Positions 35,135-46,875 of a stretch of 64,000 bases of DNA are shown piece after piece. Source of the stretch: Cryptomeria japonica (Eukaryota > Streptophyta > Pinopsida > Cupressales > Cupressaceae); contig NC_081405.1 in NCBI RefSeq assembly GCF_030272615.1, forward strand, positions 156,136,954 through 156,200,953, given 5' to 3'. Made by a program: the position numbers and the translations under genes. The notes beneath the pieces were generated by a model. The model had not been told where the DNA came from, did no database searches, and was given only the letters and a program-made list of their open reading frames with translations. Each line of letters starts with the position of its first letter. Position 1 is the first letter of the stretch.

Positions 35135-36731
35135 AGCCTAGGCCTGTATTATCTTTGGGCTTTAATTCTGGTAGAAATGGCTCATGTCTTCCTTGTTTGC
35201 AAGATCCTAAAGCACTCTGACCATCATAACCCATTCTTTGCATAATGAGGAGGCCTTTGCCATATTGATTCGTGGGAAGTGTAGCTTGCGGCATATCAGT
35301 GGTGATAGGATCTTTATAGATCCATTCCACTAAGTCCTCATCTTGGGTTTCTTCTTCTTGACTCTTTCCAAGGATGAAAGGCATCAAAGCACATGCTAGC
35401 ATGATCAGTGGTTGTTGGCATAACTGTTGTGGTTTACCATGTGTTCTAGGAGAAGTGGGCATTTGTCCCACACAAAAGAGTTGACTCAAATTGTATTCCC
35501 TAGGACCTTCCTCTGCTATTTTCATTTTAAGATTTTCTTGCTTGGGTATAGTGGTGTTCGAACTAGCAAGAGAGGCGAGACTTATATATGATGTGGAGGA
35601 AATGGCTTCTCTATTATTAGTAATGGTAATCTTTGGTTGATGGCTGATATAATGACAATATGCAAAGGGATTTGTATCGCCCAGGATTGTGATCTCTACA
35701 CAATAATGTGGGAACTTGATACATTGATGGTAGGTAGATAGAATGACTTGCATGACATGTATCCAATGTCTTCCTAACAATAGATTGTATGGCAGAGGAA
35801 GGTCCAAAACCTGATAGATGATGTGCTTTACCACAGGGCCCACTCGGATTGGTAGTACCACAACTCCTTTGGAGGAGCGTTCTGCATCATCATAGGCTTT
35901 GATTGCAATCTTCTTGCGAGGATCCACTAATTCTATTGCATATCCCAATGCTGTGACCAACTGTAGTGTACAAATATTCAGGCCTGCTCCATTATCGATC
36001 AAGACTCCCTCGATCCTATGTTGGTTGATAAAGCCTTCAATGTGTAGCGAAGCATTATGAGGTTGCTGGAAGGACAAGTTGTCACTTTCGGAAAAAGTGA
36101 GAAAAGGTGATGACTTTAGACTTCCAACCATGGCTTGAAATTGGTTTATATTCAGGTTTGCAGGGACTGACACCTCTTGGAGAGCTTGATCCAAGATTGT
36201 TTTATGAGATGGCGATAGGCGCAATAGCTCTAAAATGGATATAAGTGTGGGCGTTTTATCTAATTGTTCCACAAGATTGTACTGCTTTGGTAGGGAGGTG
36301 GTGCCTTGTGGAGCTGCCTTTATGGTAACCTTGCCGTGACGTGTAACAACATTGCAATTGGAATTGGGATTCTTGATGGTTATAGTTGCCATTTGTTCAC
36401 TGGCATCATACAGGTGATTTATAGTGTAATTATATGCAGCCTGCGTATAATCCGTGGTATCAGTGCCTCTCTTGGAAGTGGAAGGACCCCTTTGATCTTG
36501 TGATGGAAGTGGATTTTTGAACATCAGATGATCATTGTTTGTTGTTTTTGGGTCATGTCCTTCTATTTCAATTTCTCCTCGGTCAATGAGATCCTGAATA
36601 AGATCTTTCAATCTGTGATAATTACTAGTCTTGTGTCCTCTTCCTTGGTGGTAATCACAGTGTTCAGTATCTCTCGACCATGCAGGTTTGACCTGAGGCT
36701 CATAGTTTGATGTTTTAGGTAGAGTGATCAA
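35001..36731 (-). pseudogene. Tat element: Gag C-terminus, protease and G-patch-like segment
   Basis: A 576-codon open stretch. Near the start is the single knuckle typical of Tat Gag, CDYHQGRGHKTSNYHRLKD, followed by IQDLIDRGEI. The aspartic protease is around 35850-36050: GVLIDNGAGLNICTLQ, with DNG in place of D-[ST]-G, then LLLGRHWIHVMQV. Near the end is GKGLLIMQRMGYDGQSALG, a G-patch-like motif (RNA-binding in other proteins; found in some retroviral proteases). It overlaps the linker ORF by about 130 bases in another frame. Confidence 0.8.
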
Positions 36732-38046
36732 ATTTTGAGAAATGAGTTGTCACAATACTATTTCAATGGGTTCCCCTAAGGGAGTGTATGTTCATTTTTG
36801 TTTTTGCTGATGAGGTCTAGGTTCGTCGTGAGATGTGATGCAACTTGGATTTGAAGGAACATTTGTGTTATTCTGAAGTGGAGGATTCTGTCCTACAAAC
36901 CAAACCACAGGTTGTGCACTTTTGATAGTCCTGGCATCCACAACCCCATCGTTGACGATATTCTTGTTTTTGTTCCAGAAGCTTGGTTTATCACAATTGA
37001 AGCATGGGCAATGACTATCATTTGGTTCATTATAGATTTTGATAAGTCCTTTCTTGATGAGGGCCCGCTCACATTTCAAACCCTTGGTGATCATGTCATT
37101 AAAAGAGTCTGTGTCATTGACATCCAGGTGAAATTCCATTTCTTCGTTTAAGTTGGAAATGAATATTTCCACTAGTTCTCATTCAGGTAACTAAAGAGAA
37201 CATCTGCTAGACATTTGACGCCATTGTTGCAGGAATATTGAGAATAGTTCACCTAGTTTTTGTTTAGTGTTGCACAGATCAGCCATGGTGATGTCGCGTT
37301 CAATGTTATGAGAGTAATGTGCTAGGAACTTCTGGATGAGTTCCTCAAATGTTCTAATGCCACCTAGTAGTCAGGAAAACCATGATGTGGTTGTTCCTCC
37401 CAAGCTTTGGGGAAAAAGGCACATTAGGTATGTGTCTTCATATGCCACTTCGAGGCAAGTGGAATGAAATTCTCTGACATGATCACGAGGATCTCCCTTT
37501 CCTCTATTTTTTGAATTTGGGTGTTTCGAATCCTCATGGAAAGGGTGGCATATAAAGATTCCTATCAAAAGGATAGGGACAGATGTCATTGAGTGAGAAT
37601 TGGTTAGTCTTGACACCACTATGAAGTTGTTGGGTGAGATTCTCGACTTGTTGCCGCAACATCTCCGTTTCATTTGGAGGAGGAGGTGGTGGGTTACCTC
37701 GAGGAATGTTATATCTGATGGGATCTCTACCTCTTTCCTCTTCATGGTGACTTTGTCATTCCGATGCTTGTCTTAATTGGGCAAGATCAAAGTCAGAGGG
37801 GAGTATTGCTCCTTCTTGAGCGAGCTTTAAAAAGTGAGCATCCGCATTGCTCCTGAGCATTTCATCAAAAAGTCTGTTAAAGAGAGGGTTATGCTGGGCC
37901 CTTTCTATTGTTACAAGAGTGGGAGTACTTGGGTTTCCATCATTCGCATTTCCTCCAAGTGCTTCTTGGAATTCATTGAGATTTTCTTCCTCTTCTTCTT
38001 CAATTTTTGCTTCTCATTGCCTTGAGTGTGATTGGGTGTGAGCCAT
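36732..38046 (-). pseudogene. gag: Tat element: Gag
   Basis: The start is at ATG 38046 (MAHTQSHSRQ then TGA). The reading continues with an acidic run, FNRLFDEMLRSNADAHF and a Pro-rich NPPPPPPNETEMLRQQVENLTQQL coiled coil. After a frameshift near 37540 comes the capsid-type domain (GDPRDHVREFHSTCLEVAYED, then LFPQSLGGTTTSWF) and LGELFSIFLQQWRQ. At least five stops and one frameshift disrupt it. It forms the particle and binds genomic RNA. It is the first gene after the 8.8-kb leader. Confidence 0.8.
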
Positions 38047-39283
38047 TTTGTTTACAAGTTTTTGTTGAAGTTGAGTGAAAATGATGATGAGTTGTTGATG
38101 AAATGAAAGATTGATGGTTGGTGAATTGTGTTGCATGTGGATCTCTAGCACTTTTAAGGTAGATGTAACTGAAATTCCTTCTTTGAATTGCTTGTTCATT
38201 TTTGATAAGGTTTGATGTGATAAGGTGTAGAGAAATCTGAGATGTGTTACAGATTTAACTACCTAGTAATGAGAGGATTCACTCATGAACTAGTTTTAAC
38301 CTATGTAGATGTGTCTCTTAGGATGAGCTTATCCTAGATGTAGAAACAATCTAAAAAGTGATGTGATGTGTTTGATTCAAGCAATATCTAAAAAGAGAAC
38401 TTGGGACAAGAACCTCTTAATGTTTTGAGAGTTGGAACAGATTGATAATGAAGTGATGATGTATGAGTGAGATAATGGATGAAATGTTTTAACTTCAATA
38501 AAAGCTTTGTGTCACGAATGGAATGAATTCTATCTCTTCCCTTTCAGATGTTGGTGGCATTTCTCGAGCTATGTTATATGTGATACAAATGTTTGGGAAG
38601 AAGTTGGGATTAATCTTGCCTCCTTGGTTTTTGTGATAACTCAAAGCTCTATATTGCATAAAATCTCTACGGTTCAATGACTTTGAATCAAATTCGTTTG
38701 TTTTGCCTTGAAGGTAGAGACGCATGTGATGTAGAAAAACTCTATGGGAGACAAAGATTTGTCTATTTAGATAGAATAATTTCCTCCTTTTGATCAAAGC
38801 CTTTGAGCTCAATGGTCTTCTTTTCAAGTTGATGTTTTGATGACGATTCTTCTTTCGCAAGATGTGAAGAATGGTCATAAAGTTTGATTCTTTTCTTTTT
38901 TTTGTTTTTGATCTTTTGGTTGTTTTGAAAGATGCTTGGTTGTGTTATCACTAATTACAAATGGGTTTTTTTTTTCCCATAATTGGCTATGGTTTTTTGA
39001 AATTTTGAGTAAGGTGCATTTTCAATTGCTTCAGCTCTGTGTAGGGTCTTGAGGGTTTAGGGTTTTTGATTTTAAATCGCATAATGTCTATTTAAAACCC
39101 TTTGGTTTCTATTCTTTCATTACTTTATCCACTTAAGTAATGGGTCATGGGATCGTAGGAAGTTTCCCCCCTTGTTTTTGCCTAGGCGGTCATGTTAATT
39201 AATTGCAAAAAAATTATGCCTTATGTGTATTCCTCCTAAAGTTGGCGGGCCCAGTAACTAGTGTGCATCTCGCGGATGGATCT
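38047..39283. other. Leader sequence upstream of Tat Gag
   Basis: No supported gene. Only short shadow frames occur (38495-38878 minus, for example). Sequence composition changes to GC-richer DNA with GGGCCC-like tracts at about 39130-39240, where the hairpin blocks of the plus-strand ORF begin. Confidence 0.5.
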
Positions 39284-40058
39284 ACGGCTTTTGCTATTTT
39301 GCTAGGCGAAGTTGCGCGTAGTTTAAAGTTGCGAAAATGACATGGCATGCCACCTAAGCGGTCTAGATGGTTTATGAGAGCAAGTAAAATGGCGACACGC
39401 AGCATAAGTCACAATAGTTAGCAGGTCGGGACTAAAGGTTAAAAGGCGGGCCCCAGAGGTGAGTTAGGTAGCAAGTTAGGAGATGACCTGGCGGATACAG
39501 GTGTCAAGAATTAATTGGAGCCCAGTGCTTTCTCTTGGTAAATGAAAAGGCGACATGTTAGCTCTAAAGGTGACTGGATGCCAGGTGTTCAAAGTGAGTC
39601 AGAGGTCCCACCCCTCCCGGAGCCTATTCAGATGGTTAAAAGCCGATCAACTAAAAAATTATCTGACGGCCCGTGCTATTTCGCAAGGGTAAGATGCTCG
39701 TGCTTTATACCTTGCGAAATAGCGAAAGTGAATGAGGACCGTCCATGTGTCATGATAGATGGTAACATGTTCAGAGACACGTGGTCTTAGAAGAAGTCGT
39801 GGGCCCGTCAAGGTGGAACCGGCGGTATAAAAAGGAAGACACGCGGCCGATGTTGAGTTTAATGTGAAAAGTATTTCAAGGCCAGTGGTTGAGTGCCACG
39901 TGGTAGCACGTAGCCAATAGAGAAGTGGGACCCAGTGCGGAGCCAAGGCTGTTAGTCGGTGTAACGGTCGATCAGGTTTCTTTTGATCGGACGGTCGGCG
40001 CTATTTCACAAGACCAAGTTGCCCGATAGTTAGGCTTCGCGAAGTTGCGAAAGAGTGA
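39284..40058. repeat. Three dispersed hairpin blocks with GCTATTTCGCAAGG motif
   Basis: Related blocks of 57-68 bp lie at 39284-39340, 39665-39731 and 39991-40058. Each runs from ACGG and GCTATT(T) through AAGTTGC-like sequence to GCGAAAnTGA. In the middle block GCTATTTCGCAAGG and CCTTGCGAAATAGC form a perfect 14-bp stem around a 21-base loop. The blocks precede the plus-strand ORF at 40431 by about 370 bp. Confidence 0.8.
39826..39835 (+). promoter_or_regulatory. Candidate TATA box for antisense ORF
   Basis: TATAAAAAGG on the plus strand in a GC-rich context between hairpin blocks 2 and 3, about 600 bp before ATG 40431. It supports a plus-strand promoter serving the accessory ORF independently of the minus-strand LTR. 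Confidence 0.5.
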
Positions 40059-40430
40059 AAAGAAAGACTTGCAAGAACTTTGTGACCCGTTGGTGCGAAA
40101 AACATGAATTCTCCTATGAATTCAATTTTGAAGGGACAGCCGAAGCATGCAGAATCAATGTTGTAGTTAAGACCCTGGGTACAATATATGATTTTCCTAT
40201 CAACCGGATGAAGATATCCTTTAAAAAAAATTATTGCAGAGGAACGGATACAGAGCTATCTTCTTTAGATACAGAGCAAGTCAATTCAATTGCAGAGCAA
40301 ATTCCTTCAAGTTAAGAACAGGTTTTCTCATACTCTTGTGTAGTAAATTTCTATGTGGTGTGTTTCAGATAAGATATTGATTCATCATAGAATTATTTAG
40401 GGGTGGTATTCATTTCTTACATTTTTTCAA

Positions 40431-43400
40431 ATGGCACCTAAAAGAGAATTTTCTAGCAAAGTCAATTATTCAGAAAGAAGTATTTGTGATGATTTTCTTG
40501 AACAATTGACGTTGTCAACTAATCCGGCATCGAAGGCAAAAGCATTAGTGCCTAGAGCTCCCTGTTTGAAAATAGGAGAAGGACTGTATGACAAGGGTAA
40601 CTGGTTGAGAGACCCACAAGTTGGATTGTCTGGGCTGGGGTTATTTAAGGTTGGATTTGGAATGAGAAATTCTCCAGCCTCGCAAAACAGTATTTGGGAA
40701 TTAGATGTTGGGAAGTTGGTAGTCCCAGGGGTATTTATGGACATAGATTTGTTGACCCAAATAGCACTCAACTATGATCCAGTCACAAGAAGCATTCGAG
40801 ACATAAATGGAAAAACCCTTATTGAGATTAATGCTGAAGAATTCAGAAATGCTTTTGGGCTTAATGAGTTTACCAATTTTTTAGAACCCATAAATTTCAA
40901 ATCGTTAGCTCAAATTTATAGTGCATAGAGGAGTCATCTCAGGAATGGGCCTCTCAAGGAGTTTTTTGTGAAGATAGGTGGGTTGACAGTTGTAGGACCC
41001 AACACAAAAGAGCCCGTTTCATTGAGTATGTTCACCCTTAGGGCTAAGGGAATGTATTGGGCACTTTGCCAAATTTTGGGAGAAGATGCTGAAACAAATA
41101 TGCCAAATCACTACCTGTTAATGATTGCTCAGATTTTGAATCCTTCTCTTGCAATTACATTTGATTATACTTCTTTCATTGCTGATGCTATCCATGGAGG
41201 GTTAACAGGAATAAAGAATGGAAAGGTGGATAGGCCTTTCAGATGGTACTCACTCCTGATGCATCTATTTCTTTTCAAAGGTGGTGATTACTTTGCCAGT
41301 GGATTGGACTTTATCAAGGAGAAAGAAGGAGAAAAGATGCCAGTACAACTATGGAGTACTGTGTTGTCATGGGATAGAGAGGATGCCAGTTTCTTTAAGT
41401 TTGACAAATACTTTGCATCCAAGATCAGGACTCTCCTCTACTCGAAGAACCCAAGAATCCCCAAGGTTCTTTTGGAATTCATAAGACCAAAAGAATTTGC
41501 AAAGAACATAAAGATTGTTCACAATTGGGGTGATATTTATTTGTATCCAGTCTCAACAGTCTTCAGAGTGTTTGGTTTTAGAGGCACCCCATTCTTGTTA
41601 CCTTATCAGGTTCCTCTCAAAGTGGGAATTGCAGAGATCCTTAGACAAATTGGTGGTGTACAAGAGGCAGAGCTGACAGGTAGGGGTAAAGGGACTATTT
41701 TCCCTACAACTACCATAGCCCACTAATTTGTAATAACAAAGGGAGGTTGGAATTTCTTTGAGGATTTTTTCAAGCCTTATCATTTGTCTACTGCAGTGTC
41801 CAGGTGTGCTGATCCAGAAGACTTCTTCAACAACATGTTTAGAAAGAAAGCAACATGCAGAGGTAGGCCCCATCAATTTCAGTTTCCTGAAGACCTCATC
41901 AGAAATGAGTTTGATCTAGATGAGCAGGAGCTGAGGAAAGAGAAATGGGTGGCTTATAAAAAATCCTTGGATTTTGTGCATCAGTTTGATGCCAGCTATG
42001 ACCCATTGTCTAGTTTCTTCCCTCTGGAGGAGAAAATAAAGTTTTTAATTATTTTCTTTGAGGATGTGATGTAGACCCTGAAGGAGAAGAGGGAAGCTGT
42101 GATTAAAGGCAACCCTGAAAAGATAAGAGTGATCTTAAGTAGGCCAACTTCCAGGAAAGAAATGCCTCCTGGTGATTATACACTGCACAAGAAGTCTAGT
42201 TATAGTGTGCTCATGCCTACAATAGGGGAGCCCTCTACCTCTAAAGGAAAGATGAAGATACAAGATATCATTGATATCTAAGAGAACCCAAAGAAGAAAA
42301 GGGTAGGGAAAGAAGTACAATCAGATGCACCTTTGCATTCTCCATCCCAATCTCCTATCCACATAGGAGATGAGCAAGCAGCAGCTGAGCAACTCCTACA
42401 ATTAGGCAGTCTAGGGGAAATTGCCTACACTTATGATGAAGTGGAGGAAGGGATGCCAGAAGAACCCCTTGCTGCTGAAATGGACATTACCACCACTAAA
42501 CTCAAAGGCTAGGAGTGGGATCCAAAGATAAAGCAGGCAAGTAATGCCTTCTTGGCTGACAACAATTTTGTCACATCAGAAGCATTTATGCAGTTTATAT
42601 GGAAGCATAACATAGATAAATATAATGCTAGATGTGAAAAGAGAAAAGCTAAGCAGCCCAATAAAGATCCAGCCCTAGTAGAAGAGGAAATAAAGCAAGA
42701 GATGATGGAAGAATTCAAGACCATCACCCCTGAGCAAGGGAGAGATATGGTGGCACAAGATGGAGTGCTTATTTTACCCGAGTGGGATATAGCAGATGCC
42801 CTGGTACTAGACGTAGTGAGGAAGGAGACTAAACCCATGGAGGGAATTACTTTCAGTAAGGATAATGTTGCACTTGTCATGTGGTCTCTCAAAAGAAATG
42901 AGAGTAAGAAAAGCAAAGATACCCCAAGGTCAAGTTACCTCGGTGGAATGATGGTGAAAAGAGTACAAAATATAGGGGTAGTGGAAGCTACTAGCACTGT
43001 GCTAAAGACTGCAAAATTTAGTGTTGCAGTAGCAGAAAAGGAAGCCAAAGAAAAAGAGATCCTCCAAGTCAAGTTGGAGACAATTTTGAAGGCCTATAAT
43101 AGTGTTAAGGAGGAGGTAAGAGGCAAGGATATCATCATTGCTAAGCTGCAGAGGCAGTTGACTGGACAATACCATCAAGGTGAGTCTTCAACACTAATGA
43201 TTTCCTCTTCTCCTGCAAGACCTCCACCTACTAGCCCTATCATTGAATTTCCACCATCTCCAGGACCTTCCAACTCTCAAATGGTCGAGATTACTCCTCA
43301 AGAATTAGAAAACTTAAAATAGGCTCAGGCCTTATATGCAAACAAGTATGAGGAGAGAGTAAGGGCTACAATTTCCAGTTTTGTAGATACAATGAATGCG

Positions 43401-44072
43401 TCATTGCTCTACAACAATGTAGGTAAAATTTTGGATATATGGAATGAGCTCAGGGGAGACAAGGCCATTTTGACACCTATTTTTGACAAATGGAGGCCTA
43501 GGGAGCAAGATTTAGAGTTTATGTGTGTATCTTGTGATGAAGCAAGGGCCAATCCTATCATTAGATCCACTTCTGACATCACTAAAGATTTAGTACAATT
43601 AGCAGCAGGGGTGGATAATGTTGATAGGAAAGTTAATTTGTGCAAAAAGGAATATGCTGATCAAGTTTTTGAGTTGCTCCCAGGAGTTTTTACTAGCCCA
43701 GATCAACTGAAGGACAAACAAATGTGGCTTAAAGAGGTAGAAGCCAAGCTGTCAGCAAGAATTGAGGGAATTATTGATCTAAATTATGCTTCTTTCTTTG
43801 TTTTGACAATACAAGAGATAGAGAAAATTAAGTCACATTATGGTTTTCTCAATTCAGAAGTCAACAAAATGAGAAACTCTTGGAAAAGGTTGACCAAGGC
43901 TAAGGATAAAGTGATTAATTTCTCATGGCCGACAAAATATGTGCATGATGAGTGGACAACAAAATATGCCACCCATGATCCGGAACAGTTGGAGAGCGCC
44001 TCTGAAAAGGTAGAAGAGGTTGCAACCGAACAGCCTGTTGAAGAAGCTGCAGAGGCTGAAAAGAACTTGTAA
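40431..44072 (+). pseudogene. Accessory ORF (1,213 codons), antisense in Tat leader, unknown function
   Basis: A single frame from ATG 40431 (MAPKREFSSKVNYSERS) to TAA 44072 with only six internal stops and no frameshift. The stops are TAG at 40926, 42072, 42510 and 43320, and TAA at 41724 and 42279. The N-terminal ~430 residues resemble the ORF at 10207-13830: NYDPVTRSIRDINGKTLIEI aligns with HFDPNMT-stop-IKDADYNVVMTL, and FGFRGTPFLLP with GCFSGEPFILP. A charged linker and coiled-coil-like segments follow (about 42650-43200 and 43690-43910). Each stop fits a Gln codon changed by C-to-T, so it was probably intact not long ago. No known domain was assigned. The hairpin blocks and TATA box lie upstream. 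Confidence 0.7.
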
Positions 44073-46493
44073 CTGTTTTTGTTGAAGGCTTGTAACTTAT
44101 TTGTTTTGAAAGAAATGATTGTAACAAACTCTCCTTGAAAATTCTGAAGCTTTGTGCATCCATGTTGTTATAAATGGATGCCAGGACTAGAGGGAAGAGG
44201 ATCGCAAAGAATTGTAAGAAAACGCTGCAGAAATTTATCTGAGCTTTTCTAAGTCTAATGGAGAATATTCAAAACTTCTTGTAATATTTTTCTGAACTTA
44301 ATATCAATATACAGACCATCGGTTTTGAGTGAAGCTTTGTGTCATCTTCAAGTGTGTTTACAATTTTTTTACTGTTTTCATTTTGAATAATCTAGGGTTA
44401 TTTTGTTTGAATGAGATTGCAAGGCAATTTTCAGTAGAAGTGTTCGCTAGCTTTTCTCTTTAGGAGGGAAATTAAAGATGCAGAGATCACTCATACCAGT
44501 AAACTCTTTGGAACAAACTTTGAATCTTGATGATCATAGTTTAATTTGGAATGCATAAATTCTTATAGGTGTCAGACATATACAAGGATTAATAGAAACC
44601 AAGCCAATGGGATGCGTAAAGATATTTTGTTTGAGGAGTATTATCTGAGTTTAGATGACTCTATGACCTTGGATAAGGCACTGGTATTGATTGAAGTTGT
44701 TTATTGCATGTTTTGTTGATCGAAATGCCGAATTTAAGTATAATTTCCATTATTTTGTTTTCAGTTAATTTCAAGGTGAATAGATCCACTGGTTTTCTGG
44801 ACTGGTTTGCTGTGGGTTTATGTTTGAAAGTGTGAATTTAATTCACAAAGGTATACCCACCTGGGCTCTGAGTAAGTCCGAAGTGTAGAAGGTTCAATCA
44901 AACCTTGTCATATATTGTCTTGAGAATTTCCTTATCTTTGATATCTCTTCTGCACCAAGTTCAATCATATTATTTTAAGGATGTTAAAGAGAATCAGATT
45001 TTGAGGACAACAGGTTGGATGAACACTTGTGTTGATTTTTGATTCTTCTTTGACAAGAAAACAAAGCAAGCACACAAACACAAGAATGTTGCCTCAAAAA
45101 GGCACAAATGAGTATGGGTCTAGATCAACCCAATCTTTGAACTTTTTATGACCCCTTCCTTTAAGTGTATTTTAGGTGTTTTCTTTCCAAAGTCTGAAGT
45201 CAGCTCAATTTGTACTTGGTCTTGACTAACACGAAAACACTTTAAACATTTTGTATCCTTAAGGTCAAATGGCCAGTTGTGATAAATTCAGCCCACATCT
45301 TGATATTTCTTCGACTTTGGTACTACATACCTTATGAATCCAGCCGTGATAGGTAAGGATGTGATATACTAAGTCTTGCATGAGTATAAAAAATAGATTA
45401 TCCCTATGATGGAGGAGTCACCACTTTTATCAAGCCACACGTGACCTTTCAAAAAGCTATATTTCTACTCAAGGAAATATGTATGGTGAGTATCTTGGGA
45501 GCAAAACCATCTATGCTCTTGCACTGAATTATATCTCAAATATTCTCAATCAATAGAACAGGTGGGCTACTACTTAAAGGTGTTTAGTTATTTTTGATGT
45601 CTTTGGACATAAGTTCATTCTGCAGTGACTCACTTAAGAGCCTTGTAACTTGTGGTGGGGCCCATTTGTCCTTTTGGCAAGTTACACTATAGGAACAACT
45701 ATACCCAAGGCTACAACTTTCGCTCTCACCTAATTTCTATAGTGGCTCGAAGGATTTACCGCGCGAGGTCGTTCCCAAGAGTGATGTGTCTCTTGGCAGG
45801 CCTCTATTCAAAAGATAAAATTTTTGAGTGTTACTAACACTTTTCTCTTGCACCTAGGACCACGAAAGCCAAGGGAGAGGTTAGTGTGTGTTAGAAGTAG
45901 GACCACTCGACCAACCTTTTGCATAAGTGTGCCAATCACGAAAAACAATTGTTCTTTTTAACTTGTCATTGCAATGATTTTCTATCTAATTGGAGATGTT
46001 GCTCCAACAACCATGATGTTCTTTTTAACTTCAAAGGCAATATGTTTAAGTAAACTAGAATTTTGAAAATCCTGGTCAACTGAAATTGAAGCACGTATGC
46101 ATGAAGGAAATTTGCTTTGCAAAATTTAAACAAGTTGATTGTGAATTTAATTTGCACCAAAAATTGAAGTGTGGATTGTAAATTCTTAGTTTGATGCAAG
46201 AAAGAAATTTGCCTTGTTGATTTTAAGCACCAAATAAAGTGTGTCTCCTAACTTGCAAGAAAACCAATTTTGTTTTGTTCAGTTTTAAGGCACCAAAAAC
46301 AAGTGATCCTAACTGGAAAGCAAGGGAAAGTTTGCTTGTTCAATTCTTAAAACACCAAAATAAAGTTTTTGATTTTAAAGAGGTGAGTTTTAAACCTGCC
46401 AAACAATAACCAGTTAGTAAAAATTCATACCTAAGGGGGGCTTCCCCAAACCTAAAATATTTTAAATTTTTTATTACAAGGCCTTCCTTACAA
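44073..46493. other. Non-coding stretch, 3' of accessory ORF
   Basis: No supported gene over 2.4 kb. The first 300 bp are plausible 3' untranslated sequence of the ORF (AT-rich, several AATATT/AATATC runs near 44285-44310). The rest is unique-looking and A/T-rich without an LTR terminus that I could pair. Confidence 0.5.
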
Positions 46494-46790
46494 CATTCTG
46501 TTACAATAGCACTAGTCTGTGTGAAAATAAAAGTGCTAGTTTAACAGAAGCACGTTTTTCTTATGACAAAAGTGCTAAAAGACCAATATTGACTGAAACA
46601 ACAAAAGTGCTAGAACAGGTTCAAAAGCGCTAAAAGAATATCAAAAGCACCTAAACAAGCACAATAGCGCTTAAATAAATGACAATATCGCCAGGCTTGG
46701 TACAATAGCGCTATTGTAAGAACAATAACGCTAGAATATCAAGTTTCAATAGCGCTAAAACAATATCAAAAGTGCTAAAGCGCAACCTGT
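46494..46790. repeat. Mirror array of CAATAGCGCT / CAAAAGTGCT motifs
   Basis: About 14 copies of the same ten-base motifs as at 25449-25757 but in the opposite orientation, just inside the PBS of the Tat 5' LTR. Several copies carry GTGCT in place of GCGCT, a C-to-T type change. Confidence 0.8.
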
Positions 46791-46855
46791 GTGTCAAGAT
46801 CAACATTCAAAAAGTAAGTTGTGTCAAAAAAAAATAATTTTTAGGTGTTTGGAGA

Positions 46856-46873
46856 TTCATGTCGGGTTCACCA
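46856..46873 (-). promoter_or_regulatory. Tat primer-binding site
   Basis: On the minus strand TGGTGAACCCGACATGAA starts two bases after the LTR end. Nearly the same site is used by the pol-less Tat-like element at 60516-60533 (TGGTGAACCCGATGTGAA). The donor tRNA was not identified. Confidence 0.75.
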
Positions 46874-46875
46874 AA

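Noticed and set aside
38495-38951. Minus ORFs of 62 and 127 codons upstream of Tat Gag
   Set aside because: No motif, overlapping frames, A-rich; part of the leader.
10207-44072. TAG reassignment or programmed readthrough in accessory ORFs
   Set aside because: Host-type nuclear genes and pol frames here use TAG as a normal stop, and TAA and TGA also interrupt; deamination decay is simpler.
40431-44072. Single-copy host gene
   Set aside because: Lies inside the Tat element, is broken by stops and has a relative next to another transposon-type array at 10 kb.
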